DNA of 64,000 bases, taken from Telopea speciosissima (taxonomy: Eukaryota; Streptophyta; Magnoliopsida; Proteales; Proteaceae). The stretch lies in assembly GCF_018873765.1 (NCBI RefSeq), contig NC_057926.1, forward strand, positions 48,599,043 to 48,663,042. The letters are read 5' to 3'. Below the pieces are notes generated by a model. The model saw nothing but the letters and a program-made list of their open reading frames with translations, was not told where the DNA came from and made no database searches. Made by a program: the position numbers and the translations under genes. Within the stretch, counting starts at the first letter, position 1; each line of letters opens with the position of its first letter. Shown piece after piece: positions 1 to 10,756 of the stretch.

Positions 1-539
1 GATTAGTACCTTTTCCCACAATGGCTTTGAGAGCTAGATTTCTTAATAGCTCAGACACATGAGGGATTAAGAAATTTTCTTTTCAGAAATGTCTTTCAAG
101 CATTTGTGATAATGGCTAATACATGAAGAATCCTAGAAATAGTTTACAAAACAATTTTTTTGGATTTTCTCAAAAAAAATCCACCAAAAACCAAAATGCT
201 TGTGATCCGGATCGGGGGATATCTATATGATTGCCAATACCGATTCCCATCCCAGGATTGGACAAAGATTGATATCGGCCACAATCGATACCGTGCCGAT
301 CCCACCAGAGAATTCAACTGGTCTCAGCCGTTTGATAAAGTCCCACACCGTTGATTGGTCCAGTGATCCAGATCTCATCAGTGGATAGATTCATCAAGCA
401 AAAAACAATTCTAGCCGTAGTATCAAATCAAATCAAAATACCGATCTGAAAATTAACCATAATTCCATTACTAATAAGATACTAAACTTCACCTCAAAAA
501 ATAAAAAGGAAAATATAATACAATCATCAGGACCGTAGA
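1..539. other. 3' flank of the RNR gene, no gene seen
   Basis: AT-rich flank. Positions about 200-305 hold an imperfect inverted arrangement of GATCCGGATC / GATATCGG / CCGATACCG-like words, which suggests an old short repeat. The small open frame over 160-354 is made of this repeat and has no protein-like features. Nothing else is seen. Confidence 0.4.
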
Positions 540-1532
540 TCAGAAGTCCTCATCCATCTTGAACACATGGGACCCACCATCCCCATTCAAACTCGACATA
601 ACTGAAGCCTTTTGATAATCCCCAACCCTCTTCTCAAAGAAGTTAGTTTTCCCCTGCAATGAGATCAATTCCATCCAATCAAACGGATTCTGAACATTGT
701 ACAGTTTTCCATACCCTAGAGCGCCAAGCAGCCGATCAGCAACAAACTGTATATACTGACTCATCAGATCCGCATTCATACCCACTAACGCGCAGGGCAG
801 CGCGTCACAAACAAACTCTCTTTCAATCTCCACCGCGTCAGCGACGATTCCTTTAACTCGCTCCTCACTCGGCCTCTGCTTCAATAACCCATAGAGCAAA
901 CACGCAAAATCACAATGTAACCCTTCGTCTCTCGAGATCAACTCGTTCGAGAAGGTCAAACCAGGCATCAACCCTCGCTTCTTGAGCCAAAAGATCGAAC
1001 AAAAACTCCCCGAGAAGAAGATCCCTTCAACACAAGCAAAGGCTATTACACGTTCTGCAAACGATTCTGAACCGTCGATCCACCGAAGAGCCCATTCGGC
1101 TTTCTTCTTCACGCAAGGAACTGTCTCGATTGCACGAAACAAACGATCTTTCTCTGAAGAATCCTTGATGTAGGTTTCAAGTAAAAGACTGTACATTTCG
1201 GAGTGGATGTTCTCGATTGCGATCTGAAAACCATAGAAAGCACGAGCTTCAGCGACTTGAACTTCCTTCATGAACCGACCAGCAAGGTTTTCGAGGACAA
1301 TTCCGTCTGAGGCAGCAAAGAAAGCGAGAACGTGAGTGATGAAATGTTTCTCGTCGAGGGTTAGGGTTTCATTCCAGTGACGGAGATCTTGGGAGAGATC
1401 AACCTCTTCTGCTGTCCAGAAGGAAGCTTCAGCTTTCTTGTACATTTCCCAGATTTGAGGATAATGGATTGGGAACATACAGAATCGATCTGGGTTTGGA
1501 GCCAAAAGAGGTTCTTCGGGGATTGAAGGCAT
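540..1532 (-). CDS. TSO2: Ribonucleoside-diphosphate reductase small subunit (R2)
   Basis: R2 subunit of class I ribonucleotide reductase. It carries the di-iron/tyrosyl radical used by the large subunit to reduce NDPs to dNDPs, and acts mainly in the cytosol in S phase and DNA repair. The frame is a single exon of 330 aa, close to the usual plant length. Visible residues: iron ligands Asp76 (ASDG), Glu107 and His110 (IENIHSE), Glu169 (CVEG), Glu203 and His206 (RDEGLHCDF); radical Tyr114 (SEMYS); C-terminal tail FKMDEDF, which docks on the large subunit. The start is the Met of MPSIPEEP. The same frame stays open 73 codons further upstream, but that stretch is low-complexity and unlike the family, so I treat it as 5' UTR. 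The sequence is closest in memory to Arabidopsis TSO2; separating TSO2 from RNR2A/B is my judgement, the R2 call is secure. Confidence 0.95.
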   Translation of the reverse strand: MPSIPEEPLLAPNPDRFCMFPIHYPQIWEMYKKAEASFWTAEEVDLSQDLRHWNETLTLDEKHFITHVLAFFAASDGIVLENLAGRFMKEVQVAEARAFYGFQIAIENIHSEMYSLLLETYIKDSSEKDRLFRAIETVPCVKKKAEWALRWIDGSESFAERVIAFACVEGIFFSGSFCSIFWLKKRGLMPGLTFSNELISRDEGLHCDFACLLYGLLKQRPSEERVKGIVADAVEIEREFVCDALPCALVGMNADLMSQYIQFVADRLLGALGYGKLYNVQNPFDWMELISLQGKTNFFEKRVGDYQKASVMSSLNGDGGSHVFKMDEDF

Positions 1533-2100
1533 TTTTGGTTGCAGAGAGAATGTGAAGAAGGTAATGGAGACTAGAATTTTTCTAGGGTTTGGATTTGAGT
1601 TGCAGAGATGGAGGGGTTGTGGTAAGATTTTTATTAGGAGAATTAGGCGGGGGATTTGAATTTGTTTTTTTGAGAGAAAGATTGCGAGAGAATGAACTTT
1701 GCAAAGCGAGGGATTCGAAATTTTTTCAGGAGAAGCTTGCGGGAGAATCAAATGAAACTGTTGTCTAACGATTTAAAAATTGGTTGTTGAAGGGCTAAAC
1801 GGTCTTTCGAAGTGGAGAGATTAAGGAAATGAGTGGGTCACGGTTTTTTAAGGTGTTTGGGGGATTGATGAGCATTAAATACGTATTTACTTATGACAGG
1901 TTTCGGTGGGTGTCAGCTCACGATAGGACTCTTTCCACGTGGTAACCTAAGAACCAACCAAGCATGAGATCAAGTTTTGATGGGCAACACTGAATCACGC
2001 GTTGTGTTTAAGGGATGTGAAAAGGATCACCTCATTCAAGTGGAATTCCAAAACCGTAATTTAACTTCGGATATTTATATGGTTATTTTATATTTTATTT
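1533..2100 (-). promoter_or_regulatory. 5' UTR and promoter region of the R2 gene
   Basis: Upstream side of the minus-strand R2 gene. On the minus strand, TCTCCCGC at 1746-1739 and a CCCCCGCC stretch near 1655-1647 are one base from the E2F consensus TTTSSCGC. Plant RNR2 genes are known to be E2F-controlled in S phase. The sites are imperfect, so this is suggestive only. Confidence 0.3.
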
Positions 2101-2310
2101 TAGAGAAAAAGAATGCCAACCAATCGTACAAGACACGCCATCCTACGTCCTGAGCTAAAGGTGTGCGAAATGACCTTCGCACTCCTAGTCATTTCTGAGG
2201 TTCTAGGTGGTGCAACGGTCATTTCTAACATCCCTATGTCAGGGCATAGGAGCGGCATGCGTTGTGCAACTGTGTGGCATTCTCTTTCCTTTTATTTTAT
2301 AATGAACATT
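2100..2310. repeat. Short repeat of the AATGACC-core palindrome family (diverged)
   Basis: Contains GTGTGCGAAATGACC, followed by TGGTGCAACGGTCATTTC in inverted sense and a GC-rich tail. The layout matches other members of this family in the window (for example 24095-24280 and 39864-40038). It is non-coding; the short open frame over it is a by-product of high GC. Confidence 0.45.
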
Positions 2311-2697
2311 CCTTTTAACCTATTGTTGGTTGTTGTATAACATGATTGTGCTAACTGCATCATATGTGTATACATTTTACGTGCATGCAACAAAGTCAAC
2401 CTCATACAACCATCTCGCACAGTAGTGGACCTTCAAGTATATAAAAAAGATGCCCTAATGTATCGTTAGATCACCATATGCAAAAGCATTGTAAGAGGAA
2501 AAAAATTTTGTTACTACACTTGTAACAGGAATGTTCTTGCTACCCTGCTGGCAGCCAAGGAAATGGAATAATCACTTTCCCTTTGGTTTCATAAATACCC
2601 TTTTAGATCCCATTTCCTAGTCTTCCAGCAAGGTAATATTATTGCTACAGTTGTAGCATAGAAATTTCGTCCTTGCAAGAACTATGTATGATGCTCC
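2311..2697. other. Intergenic, nothing recognised
   Basis: AT-rich unique-looking sequence with no protein-like frame, RNA gene or clear repeat. Confidence 0.4.
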
Positions 2698-2905
2698 TTG
2701 CTAAGGGTGTCAACTGGTCCGGCTCGGTCTCGGTCGAGCCTAGCCGTGCTTCACCAATATCTCAAGCTCTACATCATGACCGCCCATTTAGCAAATTGGA
2801 CCGGACCGGGCTTTAATCGAGTAGGCTCGATCTGGTCTGTTGGGCCGGGCTTTAACCGGGTGTACTCGATTGAGTCTATCGAGACGGAGCTAGAATTGAC
2901 ACCCC
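2698..2905. repeat. GGGCCGGGC-type dispersed repeat, copy 1
   Basis: GC-rich block with repeated CCGGGCTTTAA and GGTTCGAG-like words in an AT-rich setting. Similar blocks occur near 8075, 19710, 23495, 26690, 29890 and 46265. They look like a non-autonomous element family; no coding capacity is seen. Confidence 0.45.
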
Positions 2906-3357
2906 AACTCCTTGCTAAGGGTGAACCTTATGTTCCCCATATCTTTTTTTTTTTTTTTTTGGTAAAATATGTTCCCCATATCAGATTCATGCATTATGTA
3001 GAAACATAGAAGTGATAGAACCAATATACTTAGGGTGCACCACGACTACTGTAGTCTTGTTTGTGAACCATGCTGACATGATTTTGGCCGGTTCTTTCCA
3101 GACTTTGCATTGTTTACCATATCTCAGAATTGAACCAATTTAAGCTGCATGGTTCTTAATGCATGGATAAATCTGATCTGGATTATGCAAACCTACTCAT
3201 TGTCCTTTGTGTGTTCCCCCAACCAGCCCGATTAAAGGTTTCACGATTTTCAATTTACGGATTCATCTTGGACGATTTTCTTTCTTTAAATGACTTTTTC
3301 TGAATGCTCTGTTATTGCCATGTTTTATTATTTGGGTTTGAATTATTGGTGCCATTG
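2906..3357. other. Intergenic with a poly(T) run
   Basis: Poly(T) tract near 2945-2960; otherwise unremarkable AT-rich sequence. Confidence 0.35.
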
Positions 3358-3441
3358 GGGATACCATCAGATCAGCAGAGGCTCAATTGCAGAGGTAAAC
3401 AGCTCGGTGGTCATAGAAACTTAATGGACTACAATAGGAAA
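3358..3441 (+). pseudogene. Polyubiquitin-like relic, unit A (C-terminal fragment)
   Basis: The translation reads GIPSDQQRLNCRGKQLGGHR followed by NLMDYN, matching the ubiquitin stretch [20 protein letters not shown] and its LADYN end. Only this fragment survives. Lys48 is kept in the GKQL motif. Its 3' flank (3460-4010) is near identical in layout to the flanks of the relics in units B and C, so all three descend from one duplicated locus. It faces the 3' end of the minus-strand ankyrin-PGG gene A. Confidence 0.75.
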
Positions 3442-4012
3442 CCCTTGAACTTCTTCTCAGGCTCAGCAGCAGCAGGTAGTGTTTTGTTACCTCTCTCTGT
3501 TTATTGTGTTCATAGGTGATTCCAACCCTAGGTAACCCTACACCCTGTGGTGGTTTTTATTGTTGGCATTTTTGGCTGTGATTAAGTGCAGAACCCTCCA
3601 TCCTTTGTTCCTGGATGCTTTATTTTTGGAGTTAATTTTAAAATTTTTATAAATTTTACTGAAATCTGTAGTGTTTCCTGCACTAAGCATGTTTGGTGAC
3701 ATTAATTTTAAAATTTTTATAAATTGTACTGAAATCTCTGTTTATTGTGCTAGCACCCTTTAGTAAGAGAATCCTAGTGTCTTCCATTGTGCTCTCTAAT
3801 ACTCAGGTACTACATCAACATATAAATAATACAAGAAAGAGAACCAGGAACAGAAAAAAAGGAAAACAAGGAAGGGAGGGGGAAAAGAAGAAGAAATAGA
3901 GGCTGCAAAAGAATGATTTTTAAATCAATTGAGTCCCCTTGTAGTAGAAGGCACACTTAGATATGTAAACAAATACAACACCAGTTGCATATGAACACTC
4001 AACTTGTAAATC
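3442..4012. other. Spacer between ubiquitin relic A and ankyrin gene A
   Basis: Homologous to 9954-10756 and 15301-16072. It contains a local direct duplication of a TTAATTTTAAAATTTTTATA stretch (about 3635 and 3700) that the other two units do not show, and a purine-rich stretch near 3850-3900. Confidence 0.5.
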
Positions 4013-7000
4013 CTACATTATCTTCATTATCTTGTCTTGAGAAATAGAGTGCAAAAACACATCTACAATGTAGCAGAAGGAGGGGAACATTATATCTACA
4101 TAGATAAGGATGACTGCTCCCATAACAACTATGACAGCTAAAACTCCAAGGACAAATTCTATGACTCTAAATTTGGCATTCGTCACAAGTATGATAGCTT
4201 GTATAAATGCTAACACTGTATAGTTCACTGAGAAGAGGACAGAGTTTCCTACAACAAGGTATTTGAGTGGCAAGATAAGGTAAAAATCATTCATATGAAA
4301 GCGAGACAGGTAAGAGGACAAGCAGGAAGTTATGGATACAAGTGAGAAGAACAATGCAACTGAAGTATATGCATAAAATGCAGGGAAATATGTTGTCATT
4401 TTGGCGAAAATAGGGCGACCAGAATCCTGGTCATAACCGCCAGGAACAGCAAATGATGCAGTGAAGTTAATGGTTGCAATTAAGGTTGAGATGAATATGG
4501 AGTTCTCCGAATCTTCCTTAACGTTCTGCACGCTCATCTGTAACAAGCTCATGTGGGTGTCATTGAATAACTCATCTGCTGTTTTGCCTTCGCAATTTTG
4601 AAGATGAAATAGGTGAACTAGGGAAACATCCTTTATTTGCTACAAACAAAAATAAGAACGACCACTAATCAAGAGCATGCTTAAGTTACCAAACACCAGA
4701 ACAATATTAAGGAATATTAGTGTAAGTTTAGATGAGATATTCTATATTGGTTTATTTCAGCACATTCCTGTAGATCAGTAATTATGCAATATTCTATTGA
4801 ACTCTATTCTTTTAAATGTTCAACTATCCACCTATATATTAAAACCACAGAACACAATGAAGCTAAATTATGCAGAAAGGATTCGATCCCTGGAGTACTT
4901 ATTGCTGGGTTTAGGTTTAAGCACAAGGTTGCTTAAAGCAATACACCCTGCATATCAAGTTTGGAATAAACAGATTGCTGCCTCCAGCTAGTATTTATAG
5001 GAAAGACTAGTGTTTTAGGTTAGATGGGTTCTATCCAGTGGGGCCCACCACACCCTGATTCCTTATTCAAGTAGACTTATATTAGAACATATATTCGGGT
5101 TATAGAATATACCCAACACTTATGTATGACTTCCAATGAGCTGTGACTATAGAGCAACAAACCTATTACCTTGGCTCATGCCACAGGCTTGGACATGGCC
5201 TGAAAAATGTAGTTGCTCTAGGACTTACCATGTTTAAATGTGTATATACTTATGTGTTCTACTTAAGCTTATATGTAGACTATTATGGTTGTAGGAATAA
5301 CAAAAATACCTTGAACCAGAACATCTCCTTCCACATGTTTCGTGATGAAGGGTCAACATTCTTTTCTTGAAGATGATCAGCATACTCTGCTGCAAGATGC
5401 AATGCTGTGTTCTTCATACTGTCGACATCCGCAACCATCTTAATTGTAAGAAAGCCCCTTGATTTCAAAAGCCTGAAAACTCCCACTTGCCTATGCTCAG
5501 CTACTAAATGAAATATGTTCTTTCCATTCTTATCAAGAAACTCAATAGACTCTGGGCATTCTGTGAGGATCACATCTATAACCTCAACAATACCAGACCT
5601 TGCAGCTAGCATGAGAATGTCACTGATTGTATTTCTGGTAGAAGAAATGTCAAGTTCTTTTCTTATCAAGAGTTTTGCCAGTGCTAGTGCTGATTCATGC
5701 GTTTTCTTCGCATCATCAATTTCTCTAAGATATGGAAACCCTACAAGAATAATATTTACAGGTCAGGTTGTGCCTATATAGGGAGTAAATTTTCATCCTC
5801 TAAGTTATGAAAGATGATGAAGAGTTGTTCTAGCATGACCATTGGGGAACGAAAGATTCACCCTTCATAAAGCTAATAGAAACCTATAGCAAACAAAATG
5901 TGACTTTGCAACAGGGACCCAACCATTTTTTGCGGTTGATGGGACTCCTAGAACAGTGCCAAGGGTTTTTCGGATCGACCCTTAAAGTAATATAGCTTTC
6001 TTCCAAATAAAAAGATGTTAAACTCACATCTAAATTTGTTAACTAATCTTCTGATCATCCCTGCAAGAGAATAGAGTATGTGTCAATTCCTCATGAAGAA
6101 CAAATGAAGAAGCTCTTAATTTAATTTAGGTAAAATGAAGATAGAACTTTGTATACTGTTTCCCAGAAATGAACTCTGTCGCTTTTCAGTTTCTTGAGGA
6201 TCAGTAGCAGCATCCGTAGGTATACCTGTTTCATATACTAAAACAATATTCATTTCTCCTAGTAGCAGGATATTGATGATCATCCAAGAACCACTTACAG
6301 AAGTAGATTACTAATGCCAACATTGCAAGCGGAATGAAGGGGGCCTTGATCATATTATTCTGTGAGTAAAATGTCCCGCTCTTGAACGAAGAGGGTGATT
6401 CGCATAGCAGAAGAAGAGCCGTGATGCTCTTTTTGTTAGAAGCAAGGGCAAGATCTGGGTACAAATCTATTATCTTTAAAGCTAGACCTAATTCAATTCA
6501 ATTCAGGCAGTATTTCAGACTCTGTCATCAGCTAGTAATGTAATAAAATTCTTGGAAATAATGTAAAAGTAGAGACTATGTATACCATAAAACTCGCCCA
6601 TAACAGTGGCATGAAGAATTGTACAGCCATCATTTCTTTTCAACCCAGAGTGATCCTGGGATTTATTTGTTGCTAGGAACTTTAACATCTCTGTTTGTCC
6701 ATAAGCTGCTGCCCAGTACAGTGGTGACTCTCCCATCAAATTGCGTTCGTTGATTAGGCTCTCCTTCTTCTGGACAATCAACTTTGCAATATCCACAGCA
6801 CCAACCTTTGCTGCTTCATGTAATGCTGTGTTTCCTTCACAATTTTTTGCAGTAAGGCCATGGACTGGTAACTGTAGTAGCTTACTGGCAGCACTTGTGT
6901 GGTAATTTAGAATGAGAGTATGGAGGACTGTGTCACCCCGACCATTGATGGGTGATGTCGGTCTTTTCATATAGAATTTCCGGAGAATGTTCAGCTCTTT

Positions 7001-7069
7001 TCCATTTTCTGCTGCTTTGTATACATCTCCATACTTAAGATGGTTGACAGCAGAAATTGATTCAGCCAT
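4013..7069 (-). CDS. Ankyrin-repeat PGG-domain membrane protein, copy A
   Basis: Six exons on the minus strand: 7069-6586, 6487-6299, 6225-6157, 6060-6028, 5740-5310, 4639-4013. All junctions are GT-AG and phases agree, giving 610 aa. The N-terminal half carries ankyrin repeats (GNTALHEAAKVGAVDIAKL, ESPLYWAAAYGQ, CTILHATVMG); exon 5 adds two more (NGKNIFHLVAEHRQ, NTALHLAAEYAD). The C-terminal exon has the PGG motif at about residues 468-470 and four hydrophobic helices. Relatives (ACD6, ITN1) sit in the plasma membrane or ER and act in defence, cell death and salt/ROS signalling. The start is the Met of MAESIS, shared by B, C and D. Exon 5 is 42 nt shorter than in B and C, in frame, removing 14 residues of the linker between ankyrin blocks. 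The gene appears intact. Confidence 0.88.
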
Positions 7070-7737
7070 GCTTGAGTTTGAAGGCCTACTCTTAAGCACA
7101 TAAACAAGATTGTCTGGAACTGCAATGAGTGAAAGGTAGAAGATGTAGAAGTCATTGCTATAAGCTGCATATTTTAATTGAGTTGGAGGAATTTTTAGTT
7201 TTTTTTTCTTTTTTCAAGTTTAAGACTATATCTCGATTTCCTCATGAGAAATCTCTTATTTCAGACTCTGAGCTGAGCGCCAAATCAAGAAATAAGATTC
7301 ATATGATGATACCAAAAAAAAAAAAATTTTACTTTGAACCTTTACTTTTTCAAAAACATTGGAAATCATTGAAGGCTTTTCACTTTTTGGTTGATAAGCA
7401 AAGAATATAGTTGGAGGGCTTTCAATTGCTTGAGCATCAAGAAGGCACTTTATTGTATCATTGCTTAATTAGTTCATTTACCGTATCAGAATGAAGGGAA
7501 GAGTCCCATTTGCCTTATTAACTACTTTTTTTTTTTTTTGGGGGGGGGGGGGGGACAAATATCAGCATTACGAGCACATTAATTTGGAAAAAAAGTTATG
7601 AGGCTACCATGCAATTAAGAGGGTTTTCTCTTATATGACCTTTTTTGTTTTGCCACTTTGGCTATTTTTATCAATCTGACTATTGGATATATGAGATCTC
7701 TACTACCAAGTTTGTTTGCTTATCTCAGCTATGTCCC
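7070..7737 (-). promoter_or_regulatory. Upstream region of ankyrin gene A
   Basis: Homologous to the upstream regions of B (13790-14540) and C (19030-19690), and to a second copy at 8250-9010. That conservation makes it the likely promoter block. It includes a T-run followed by a G-run near 7527-7553. No clear TATA box position can be fixed. Confidence 0.4.
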
Positions 7738-7925
7738 TTTTTTTTTAATGAGGAAACCCTTGAACCTGCCTGGGTTTACGGTTCAGGCCCTAGGGAAAAC
7801 CCCAGTTACATGAAGCCTCCCCCCACACCGTGTAACATTTCATTCGTGGGGATTCGCACCTTGGACCCCCTGACCAAAGCACATCTTTCTAAACCAGCAG
7901 GGCAAACCCACAAACAGGTTCGGGG
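7738..7925 (-). mobile_element. Candidate tRNA-derived SINE inserted upstream of gene A
   Basis: Aligning the upstream blocks of A, B and C shows about 190 bases here that the other two lack. Read on the minus strand it has a B-box-like GGTGCGAATCC and, ahead of it, an A-box-like TGGTTTAGAAAG, as in tRNA-derived SINEs. Left of the insert lies a T-run. The family is not identified. Confidence 0.5.
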
Positions 7926-8074
7926 GTTTGCTTTTTCAATAATTTCTATTCTGCAAAAAAAAAAAATTGAACTAAAGATCAATCCATGAAGAGATGATGA
8001 TAATGTGAATAACATATCCACAAAAATTAGATTAACTATGCAAAAACATGTATTTTGAACTATGAATCCAAGTC

Positions 8075-8240
8075 TGGACCGTTAAGCACGAGCTCTAGCC
8101 TGCCCAAAGCCTGTCGATTAATTTCAAGGCCTTGGTTGGGCTTTTCAAACCATGGGCTGAGCTAGGGGTGGGATTTCAAAGCAGTCGGGGCTAGGCCCCG
8201 CCAGGGCTAAGGCTTTGGGTTGAGCTTGGCTTTATATATC
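8075..8240. repeat. GGGCCGGGC-type dispersed repeat, copy 2
   Basis: Contains GGTTGGGCTTTTCAA and GGCTGAGCTAGGGGTGGGA. A matching copy at 19710-19812 sits at the equivalent place beyond unit C, so this insertion predates the tandem duplication. Confidence 0.5.
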
Positions 8241-8249
8241 TATGAGTGG

Positions 8250-9365
8250 CTTCAAGCTTTTAGAAACCTAGAAACTCAGGCAAGGTTTCTTACATGAACA
8301 GTATGGAAAACTCCTGATAGGATCCCATGTGAATGTTTTGATAGGATCATGTGACCATGACATTGTTCATGTGAGGTTAGCATAATGCAACTTTAATTGA
8401 GTTAGCAGAATTTTGAGTTCTTTTTTCAAGTTTAATACTATGGCTTGATTTCTTCCTAAGAAATCTCTTAACTGGGAATCTTGGTTGAGGGTCTGTGCTG
8501 AGCTCCAAATCAAGAAATAAGAGCCATATGATTGAGGGGGAATTTTTTTTTTAACTTGAACCCTTTCTTTTTCAAAAACATTAGAAATCATTGTAAGGCT
8601 TTTATCTTTTTGTTTGATAAGCAAAGAATTTTGGTAGGAGGGCTTTCAATGGCTTGAGCATCAAGATGTTACTTTATTGTAACTTTACTTAGTTCATTTG
8701 CACAATCAGAATAAAGCAAAGAGTCCCTTTTGCCTTATTGACTATTTTTTTTCCTGGCATCAAATACCAGCACTACGAGCACATTAATTTGGAAAAAAGT
8801 TGAGACTACCATGCAATCAAAAGGGTTTTCTCATATATAACTCATTTTTTTGGCCACGTGGTCTAGTTCGGTCATCTCACTATTTAATATATGAGTTCTC
8901 TATTACCAAGTTTGTTGGCCGATCACAACTTTTTCCCACCAGATACTGGGTTTGCTTTTTCAATGTTCTCTATTCTTCAACTGAAAATCAACCCATGATG
9001 AGATGATGATGATAATGCGAATTACATCTCCTCAAAATTTAGATGAATGCTTCACTGTTCAATAGTGCTGGATGGAATAGTCAACTAGGCATTTGATTAC
9101 TACATTTATGGACACTGACATAAGAACTGTTAAACATTCTGAGACTCTCAGTACTCTATTTCAATGGAAAGCCCAATGGATCACATAAACATATAGAAGC
9201 TACTGCAATGAATACATAATACATTCTAACTACAAGATTTACTGGCTTGAGGCCATTCTTTCTGGCTGAAGTCGTTGTTTATGTCATCTAACCATAGTGC
9301 AGTGTTGTCCTATTGGTATCAATGATATGTATCTGTATGGATTGACTATTCATCGTTTAGGACAT
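8250..9365. repeat. Duplicated upstream block between units A and B
   Basis: Positions 8250-9010 match 13790-14540 closely and also match 7100-8000 less closely. The region between genes A and B thus holds two tandem copies of the ankyrin promoter block. The copy not attached to a gene start looks like the remainder of a lost or truncated unit. 9010-9365 leads into the ubiquitin relic. Confidence 0.5.
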
Positions 9366-9368
9366 GAG

Positions 9369-9953
9369 ATTCAAATACATGTGAGGGTATCACAGAAAAG
9401 AAAGACATTCACAACTCAGGTGAAGAAGTTGGATACCCATATGAATGTGAAAGCCAAGATCCAGGAGTGGTTTCAACTAGATAATCAGGATCTTGTCTAT
9501 GCTGATAAACAGCTTGAAGATGACAGGACCTTTGGCAGATTATAACATCCGAAGTGTTTCCACCCTTTATGTGGTTCCTTATGTGGAAGATGGAATACTG
9601 CATTTGTCAATATGAAAACTGGAGATGTCATCTGACTTGATGTGAATGTAAGGTACACAACTGAAAATGTCACGGCCATGATTGAGGATCTCAGTGGGAC
9701 TGCTGTTATTGAGGATCGCCAAACATTGGCCAATTACAGAATTGAGAACTCCAGGCTTGATATGGTCCTTCTGTTGCAGATATTTGTTAGGATATTATGT
9801 TGTAAGAGAATCACCATAGAGGTCATGAGTACTACTGATTCTATTGATGATGTCAAGGCTAAGATCTGGGACACAGAGTGGACACCATCAGATCATTATA
9901 GGGTCAATTACAGCAGTAAACAGTTCAATAGGCATAGAAACTTAATGGACTAA
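9369..9953 (+). pseudogene. Polyubiquitin-like relic, unit B (three repeats)
   Basis: Three diverged head-to-tail ubiquitin-like repeats can be followed. The first runs QIHVRV... MNVKAKIQEW... KQLEDDRTFG (9372-9540). The second has TTENVTAMIEDLSG and TLANYRIENS (9650-9770). The third starts QIFVRILCCKRITIEV and continues DDVKAKIW (9777-9945). Between repeats one and two the frame is lost and a stop intervenes, and no repeat ends in the Gly-Gly needed for processing. I therefore call it a pseudogene of a polyubiquitin or ubiquitin-like gene. It is the most complete of the three copies. Confidence 0.75.
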
Positions 9954-10756
9954 ATATCCGATAAGATTCCACACTTGAACTTGTTCTCAGGCTCAGCATC
10001 TAGTGTTTTCTTACCTCTCTCTGTTTATTGTGGTCATAGGTGATTCTAATCCTAGGTATTCCTGCACAGCCTGTGGTGGTTTCATTGCTGGCATTTTTGG
10101 CTGTGATTAAGTGCAGAACCCTCTATCCTGTGTTCTTGGACATTTTATTTTTGGAGTTAATTTTAAAAATTTTATACATTTTACTGAAAACTGTAGTGCT
10201 TCCTGCTGCCAGCATGTTTGGTGAAAGTATAAGTTCTAAATTGAATCCAATATCAAAAAGTTAAAGGTGACACATCATGTGCTAGCATCCTTTAGTAAGA
10301 GAATCCCAATTGGGTATACTTATCCCATGCTAATAGGATCATGGTGTACATAACTGTAATAGGTTGTTTACTCTAAACGTAGCATAAGCAGATGAATTCT
10401 AACCATACACGATTTTATACATTATATTTTGGGCGTCTGATGACGCTCTAAAGGCTTTGCCATTGCAGCGTATAGGCATATTGCACAAGCAGATGAATTC
10501 AACTTTGGATTATTGCTCTAATGGCTGCTATAGAAAGGAGAAGTTTCAGAATGCCTCTTCCATTGTGCTCTCTAATACTCAGTTACTACATCAACATTTT
10601 AGTAATACAAGAAAGAGAACCAGGAACACAAAAAGAAAAAAAAAAAGCGAGGAGAAAAGAAGAAGAAGAAGAGGCTGCAAGTAGTAGAAGGCACATTTAT
10701 ACATAGATATGTAGACATACAACACAGTTGCATGTGGAACACTCAACTAGTAAATC
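9954..10756. other. Spacer between ubiquitin relic B and ankyrin gene B
   Basis: Matches the corresponding spacers of units A and C. Probably contains the 3' UTR of gene B at its right side. A purine-rich stretch lies at 10610-10680. No further gene is seen. Confidence 0.45.

Noticed and set aside
160-354. Open frame of 64 codons
   Set aside because: Lies over an imperfect repeat, has no protein-like pattern and no neighbours.
7645-7989. Open frame of 114 codons and a tRNA-like B box on the other strand
   Set aside because: The frame runs through a SINE-like insertion. The B box has no matching cloverleaf, so it is not a tRNA gene.
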